Of a stretch of DNA of 64,000 bases, positions 58,145 to 64,000 are shown piece by piece. Both the position numbers and the translations under genes were made by a program. The notes below the pieces were generated by a model. It worked only from the letters and a program-made list of their open reading frames with translations, did not search any database and was not told the origin of the DNA. Numbering within the stretch: position 1 is the stretch's first letter; each line of letters begins with the position of its first letter. This stretch comes from Morinoia aosen (taxonomy: Eukaryota; Arthropoda; Malacostraca; Amphipoda; Talitridae): positions 51,986,859-52,050,858 of the forward strand of contig CM059575.1 of NCBI GenBank assembly GCA_030386875.1. The letters are read 5' to 3'.

Positions 58145-59308
58145 TGTTATGATCCCTCCTCTTCTATCGTCGTTGCCATGTTATGATGCCTAATTATATT
58201 CGTTGCCACAATATTGTGTTGGTTTAACGACGTTCGATTGCTGCTAATTCGTCGTAATATCATTCTCATATTTTCATCGCACCTCTTACACGTTATTGAG
58301 ATAATATTTATACTTTAGTTTTAATCGCTGCGTCATGTTATTTCCAAGGATGTGGGTTCTATTTCTGACGCCACAAAGTCATTACTGATGATAGCTTGCA
58401 GTTTCTATAGTTAAAGGTAAATAATCAGAGATTATCCAATGAATTTAATATTAAACGAAAAAGGACATTAGGAGGTGAGGCCTCGTTATTGAATTAGCTT
58501 GCGAAATACAGGACATTTAACTCATCAATAAACCTAACGCGATATATTTTGGGGACAAAATCTAAACCTACCACGTGAAGCAAAATGACATGAAGGTATG
58601 GATCACGAAATACATTAGGCTACTTAGCTCAGTCCTGAATGGCGCCTATGAGTCAATACACGACTCATTGAATAACAATGAATAACCCTCACTGCCTGGC
58701 TAACTTGCCAGAGCAGCGAGGTAGGAGGACACAAGCAGATTCGACTGTCACTCGTGGTCGCTGGGTAGCTAATGCCGGGGCCGTCGCCTTCCAAGCGCAG
58801 CGGCCTGGGACGCTGTTCTCATTGGGAACAGACATGTTCTTATAGACAATGCTTTACATTAGTTATTTCTACCGGAAATGGCAAGTGTCATCATATAATT
58901 AGAAGAGAATAGATTTACAATTGGATGACAGTTAATTTACCCAGAGTAGATAAGATCCTAAGTCTCTAGGGAAGGAAAAGAATACATGTTGAGCAATGGA
59001 AGCATTTGATAGCAAGGCAAGCTATCGACGCCCGTGACGTGTCACTCGCAGAGGGTGTGGGGGTGCGCTTTTCAAGCGATGAGGTTGATGTTGTCGCTGT
59101 TGTATGTGACGGTTGGTAGAGCTGAAGGCGACAGTTGACGATGTCTAGGCGAAGATCTTAGAGCCCACAATATGCAGTCCTTATTGACGAGAAGATATTT
59201 TTATGGAAGTCAGTCTTTTCGAGGAAATCTCGATCGCTAGCTAGGCAGACCATTCTTCTTAACGCTCATTCAAACACGACGTAGAGCAGTTACAGTGGAA
59301 CTATAACA
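58145..59308 (-). repeat. Long terminal repeat, left (3' LTR in the inferred orientation)
   Basis: 1164 bp, TGTTATGATCCC to GAACTATAACA. It matches 62275-63438 without any net length change. Confidence 0.92.
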
Positions 59309-62274
59309 AATTCCCTCCGTCGCAATTTTTTGTTTAAAAGCTCCTGCTTTTTCTTCCTTTTTTCTTGACCTCAACGTGTGCGACTATACGTTCGAATGAC
59401 GCGTAGTTCCGAGGAAACAGATGTGAAACTTGACGACAAGATTTGCTCCAAATAAGTGCTCTGATACGGGGAAGTGATGTGAAGATATCCGTGCAGTCGT
59501 TCTTGGGCAGAACCTAGTCCCCTAACAACAGATGTCGACGTTCCCCTCCTGTCGTCATGACCGCCGTATACAGCAGTCGTGAAGCTAAAGAACTCCAGGG
59601 ATAAATCTCCCTTAAATACCTTGGTCGCCAAGGGTCCAAGGGGCTTCCATTTACTTGTTTCCTTTGCAGAAAATTTCGAGTTAAATAACTCCACGGGGCC
59701 TGAGATAAAAGGTGGACGTTTTCCTCTTATGCGGGATGTCGTCATCTTTTGGAGCGCTGCTGCCCCATATGTCGTCTCGCTGGTAATTACAGCATAACGT
59801 CGCTCCCTTCACTCGCCGCTACGTCTTACGTCGTCGATGTTACCTGCTGTGGGAGTTGTGAGATTGCATCGCGTCGCGTGCTGACCAGCCGATGCTCGTA
59901 CGCGAAGCGCATGTGCGTGCGTGCGTGTAGGGGTGTGATAGGTGTAGGTGTGTATCCCTCAATCGCCGACGTCCAAGCTGTGACGCCTGTTATTGCTGTT
60001 GGCGCTGTTACCGCTGCCTCAAGTGCCGCGCTGTGTGTGTGCGTATGTCCACTCGCTCACGTCCACTCGTTCACGTCCACTCGCCCACGTCCACGGTGTG
60101 CGCAGGCGTTGCTGTCCACCCTCTGGGTTGAGTGGTGCGGTTGTGGTTGAGCCGGTGCTCTGTGCGACGTGGTTGTGCACCACACAAGGCAAGCGCGTCC
60201 TTGTGATGCCAGTTGTCGGCCCGCGCACGACTCGTCCTTGACGCCATGACTGAAAGTTCAGTTTTGGTTATTTAATGACCTTGTTAGTCCGAAATTTTCA
60301 CTCCCTCGCTGCAGGCATTCGCATGTGTATCCATATCACGTTCACCTCATTCATTCCATTTTCCTTCACGTCTACAAAATAGGACATAATTAGCCTAATT
60401 TAACTCCAATCTTATATTAGACGAGGCAGTACGTGACAATTATGAATCGCAGAAAGAAAGACTACATAAATTTCTAATAACACATTAGAGTTGGAATTTA
60501 GATAATGACAGAGCGGTATGACCTTTGAATTAGAATCAGATTCACTTGATCTTAATAACATTTACATTTTGTTGCGATGTTCTAATTCATATGAACATTA
60601 AGAGAATATATAGATATTTTTTTTTATAAATCAATGATCCAGATTTGCGCATGAGTTATATTTCAGTATTCAATCTGCGGTCGTAATTAGTTTATTCGTT
60701 GACTGTAAAATATGGCAAGTAATCCAGAACAATAAATGATAGAATGTTAAAATGAAAAGGTTACATCATCATGTTTAAGTAGTGTACGTTTAACAATACG
60801 TTAAAATTTAAGTATTAAACATTTCAGTTGAGTTTGAGATAAGATCATCACTTCGATACGTGCTATGAAGACAGAGTCCACTATGAGTACCACGAGTGGT
60901 CATGGTAGTAAGCGTTAGGCATTGAGAAAGAAAGGGATGTCGAGGGGCAGGCACTCGGGCAGAGGGAGCAGAGGGAAGGAGGATCCAAATGGTCGGGCGC
61001 CAGGCAGAGCCAGAGCGATGGAGGGCGACTTGGAATGTAAACAATGGCTCGGTTGAGACCGTTCGACACCACAGCACATAGCCTCGCCAACATCACACTC
61101 CCCATAGTATCTCAACACCAACATCCCAGACATGAAATTTCATACAACATCCCTCTCAACATGAGATCATATGGTTACACATTGCAATAAATTTGAGATG
61201 GACGTGGAATGAAATTATCAGTAGATTATATAATTTCGCATCAGTAAATTTCGTAAATATCAAATTTATAAGCATACATAGTGTGTGTAAATTTTTTAAT
61301 ACGCGGAAAATGTTATTTTGAATGAAATTTTACTTTTAGATGAGCCTCCTTTAGCATGTGAGGACGTAATTTAGTTTTTAACAAGGTATAATTTTAAATT
61401 ACCCATATAAAATTTTTAAGAAGGTTTACGAATCATACTTTAGAGTCGATAACTTCACAAACATAGTTTAAACTTTACGAGCTCAGATGACATAGCTTTA
61501 AGCGTTCAACTAAGTCTGAAGATTTGAATTCAAAGCCGGCGTCATGAACAGTGCTGCTGTCGTGCCTCTCTCGTCGAAGCAAAATGGCGTCTGCAGTTTA
61601 ATAACTCGGCTTGTAGATGAAATTTTCACAGAGCCCTATTCCAACTTATTGCTCGAATACAGTAACATGTGCGATAATTAATTGAATGAGGCTTGAATTT
61701 ATTTTTGTTAATCGATTGTGATTAATTCTTTTGCATACTTGGTATTTCCAAATACATAGGCAATTAATACACAATATAATAATGAAATATGAAGTTTCAG
61801 ATTGGGAATAATTAGTACAATGGGCAAAACATAATCAGAGGATTACAAATGGCTAACCTGAAGCGTAATTATCGAGAGAAATTAATGAATCATAACCAAA
61901 ATTAATGCATGATTAGACATATGAATAATTTTATACTAAACAAACACAATAATGAAATGTAAATAGGTTCACAATAGAAATAAAATGACACAATATTAGT
62001 AAATGGGCACATAAAATAGAAACAATTTAAATGCAAGCGGGATACAATGACATAGATTATTAAACACCCTGATACAATGATAATGATAATCATTCATTAC
62101 AATTTAAATCATCCTTTACTATCTGAATTTGCAATTTTGCAAATCTAAATGCAATTTTTATGCTTTATAAAATATTTGAGGCGGATTTGATATAATTAGA
62201 TATGGTTTGGTAACGTGACACGTATTTCAAGCTGTCTCTCACGGAGATGGAAGATCCCTCACCGCTGCCTCCAT
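59309..62274 (-). other. Internal region of the LTR element
   Basis: A GC-rich half (59320-60240) and an AT-rich half. The largest frames (59371-59745 minus, 124 aa; 59749-60150 plus, 133 aa; three overlapping frames at 60808-61133 minus) show no zinc knuckle, protease, reverse transcriptase or integrase motif. Confidence 0.6.
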
Positions 62275-63438
62275 TGTTATGGTCCCTCCTCTTCTATCGT
62301 CGTTGCCATATTATGATGCCTAATTATATTCGTTGCCACAATATTGTGTTGGTTTAACGACGTTCGATTGCTGCTAATTCGTCGTAATATCATTCTCATA
62401 TTTTCATCGCCCCTCATACACGTTATGGAGATAATATTCATACTTTAGTTTTCATCGCTGCGTCATGTTATTTCCAAGGATGTGGGTTCTATTTCTGACG
62501 CCACAAAGTCATTACTGATGATAGCTTGCAGTTTCTATAGTTAAAGGTAAATAATCAGAGATTATCCAATGAATTTAATATTAAACGAAAAAGGACATTA
62601 GGAGGTGAGGCCTCGTTATTGAATTTGCTTGCGAAATACAGGACATTTAACTCATCAATAAACCTAACGCGATATATTTTGGGTACAAAATCTAGACCTA
62701 CCACATGAAGCAAAAGGACATGAAGGTATGGATCACGAAATACATTAGGATACTTAGCTCAGTCCTGAATGGCGCCTATGAGTCAATACACGACTCATTG
62801 AATAACAATGAATAACCCTCACTGCCTGACTAACTTGCCAGAGCAGCGAGGTAGGAGGACACAAGCAGATTCGACTGTCAATCGTGGTCGCTGGGTAGCT
62901 AATGCCGGGGCCGTCGCCTTCCAAGCGCAGCGGCCTGGGACGCTGTTCTCATTGGGAACAGACATGTTCTTATAGACAATGCTTTACATTAGTTATTTCT
63001 ACCGGAAATGGCAAGTGTCATCATATAATTAGAAGAGAATAGATTTACAATTGGATGACAGTTAATTTACCCAGAGTAGATAAGATCCTAAGTCTCTAGG
63101 GAAGGAAAAGAATACATGTTGAGCAATGGAGGCATTTGGCAGCAAGGCAAGCTATCGACGCCCGTGACGTGTCACTCGCAGAGGGTGTGGGGGTGCGCTT
63201 TTCAAGCGATGAGGTTGATGTTGTCGCTGTTGTATGTGACGGTTGGTAGAGCTGAAGGCGACAGTTGACGATGTCTAGGCGAAGATCTTAGAGACCAGAA
63301 TATGCAGTCCTTATTGACGAGAAGATATTTTTATGGAAGTCAGTCTTTTCGAGGAAATCTCGGTCGCTAGCTAGGCAGACCATTCTTCTTAACGCTCATT
63401 CAAACACGGCGTAGAGCAGTTACAGTGGAACTATAACA
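62275..63438 (-). repeat. Long terminal repeat, right (5' LTR in the inferred orientation)
   Basis: 1164 bp, TGTTATGGTCCC to GAACTATAACA. The primer-site candidate adjoins its inner end at 62256-62273. Confidence 0.92.
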
Positions 63439-63684
63439 GACGGACCTAGGTCATTAAGTTCCGAAATTTCAATCTCCACCGATATTGATTATTTGTATGA
63501 ATCTCTCACTACCATTATTGTGTGAATGAAATCACATCTTCAAATACGGTCAAATAAATAAATAATTAGGAAAGCAGATAAATAAGATTTTTCCAGAGAG
63601 AGTATAAATACTTACTACAAAATCCTGAAATTACAGGTGCGCGTGACACTAAAGAAACGCCTGGTTAGGAAATGCCTTACTGAC

Positions 63685-63846
63685 CATGGCAAAAGGCGAA
63701 GTGAGAAAGCCGTCTCCGTTGAGGTCAACACAGGCAGGGTATCTGGTCCCACTGAGGGGAAGCGGGCGCTCCAGCCTGATGAGGGCGATGTCATTGTGGG
63801 GCCGACTGCCGGGCACGTAGTGCGGGTGCACCCAAATTTCGTCCAC
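63685..63846 (-). CDS. Serine protease (S1), exon with the catalytic Asp
   Basis: Acceptor CACTGAGCAG precedes 63846. The frame reads VDEIWVHPHYVPGSRPHNDI with ALIRLERPLPLSGTRYPACV and DLNGDGFLTSPFAM. HNDIALIRL contains the catalytic Asp102, and HPHY and PACV are the expected flanking landmarks of S1 proteases of the CLIP-associated type. Two donors compete. ATG|GTCAGT (exon end 63685) keeps phase 0 and joins the next exon in frame but leaves out the usual GWG. GTCA|GTAAGG (end 63681) is the better splice match but would need an extra small exon. The exons with the catalytic His and any CLIP domain or signal peptide must lie beyond the right edge. Confidence 0.85.
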
Positions 63847-64000
63847 CTGCTCAGTGAAGATTATTCATGCATTCACTCTTATAAGTCACGACGTAATTTT
63901 CATAATTATAAATTAAATTATTACTGATTACTAAAATGGAATACTAAATTTCCTTGTTGAAAAGAACTAATGCAAAGTTTTGTTGAAAATGAAGTGTGAA
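63847..64000 (-). other. Upstream intron of the serine protease gene (partial)
   Basis: AT-rich sequence leading into the acceptor at 63847. No exon is visible before the window ends. Confidence 0.6.

Larger units (their letters stand above)
58145..63438 (-). mobile_element. LTR retrotransposon without recognisable genes (LARD-like)
   Basis: Two direct 1164-bp repeats (58145-59308 and 62275-63438) start TGTTAT and end ATAACA and enclose about 2.97 kb. The LTRs differ at roughly 2% of positions by eye, so the insertion is fairly young. Minus orientation is suggested by two signs: a TGG-starting primer-site candidate (TGGAGGCAGCGGTGAGG, at 62273 going down) next to the right LTR, and a purine tract (GGAGGGAA) next to the left LTR. 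No gag or pol domain is visible inside, so it would depend on a relative. Only GAC is repeated at the flanks, which leaves the target duplication unclear. Family cannot be named from LTRs alone. Confidence 0.85.
51663..63684 (-). other. Large (12 kb) intron of the serine protease gene
   Basis: Contains a decayed coiled-coil remnant (53650-55220), a repeat pair (55240-55610) and an LTR retrotransposon (58145-63438). The usual S1 motif GWG is missing from both flanking exons, so a very short exon carrying it could lie here. I did not find one. Confidence 0.6.

Noticed and set aside
59749-60241. Overlapping frames of 69-133 residues in GC-rich DNA
   Set aside because: They lie inside the LTR element, share the same DNA in three frames, and show no gag, pol or host motif.

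Overview
The window is animal nuclear DNA, most likely from an arthropod with a large, transposon-rich genome. Supporting signs are: exons of a secreted S1-family serine protease separated by introns of 2.5 and 12 kb; LINE, hAT, mariner and Mutator/Foldback-type elements of insect style; and a decayed AACCT (TTAGG-type) pentamer tract, the arthropod telomere motif. Most open reading frames here are chance or come from repeats. Only about 500 bp of coding sequence in three minus-strand exons, plus one short signal-peptide exon on the plus strand, look like intact host coding DNA.

Layout. 1-2.9 kb: right part of a fold-back element whose arms carry 173-bp tandem repeats. 5.7-37.6 kb: a very large, old inverted duplication (left arm 5.67-16.43 kb, right arm 28.48-37.57 kb, spacer about 12 kb). 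Each arm ends on the outside with a copy of the same signal-peptide exon, pointing outward. The arms have since gained different transposons. The left arm holds a 6.9-kb Mutator/Foldback-like element (6288-13225, 9-bp target duplication). The right arm holds a 6.3-kb hAT element (30377-36708, 8-bp target duplication). Each arm preserves the empty site of the other arm's insertion. The spacer holds a minus-strand LINE (about 18.15-27.73 kb) that was itself interrupted by two terminal-inverted-repeat transposons (18952-21735 and 22661-26082).

38.5-39.9 kb: two TTAA-flanked inverted-repeat elements placed end to end. 41.2-44.4 kb: a second, internally deleted LINE copy of the same family and adjoining decayed coding-like sequence. 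48.4-64 kb: the 3' half of a serine protease gene on the minus strand, with exons at 63685-63846, 51524-51662 and 48806-49014 and a poly(A) signal at 48437. The 5' part, with the catalytic His and any CLIP or signal exons, lies beyond the right edge. Its 12-kb intron contains a decayed coiled-coil coding remnant (53.65-55.2 kb) and an LTR retrotransposon with paired 1164-bp LTRs and no recognisable genes (58145-63438).

How it fits together. The protease exons join in phase and encode the Asp-containing and Ser-containing parts of the fold. The residues around the active serine are unusual (GGSSGGP in place of GDSGGP, and the neighbouring Cys is absent), so this is either a serine protease homologue or an enzyme with non-standard activation. 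The two outward-facing signal-peptide exons suggest a once larger, rearranged cluster of secreted-protein genes. A link between those exons and the protease is only a guess. No CRISPR, operon or prokaryotic feature is present.
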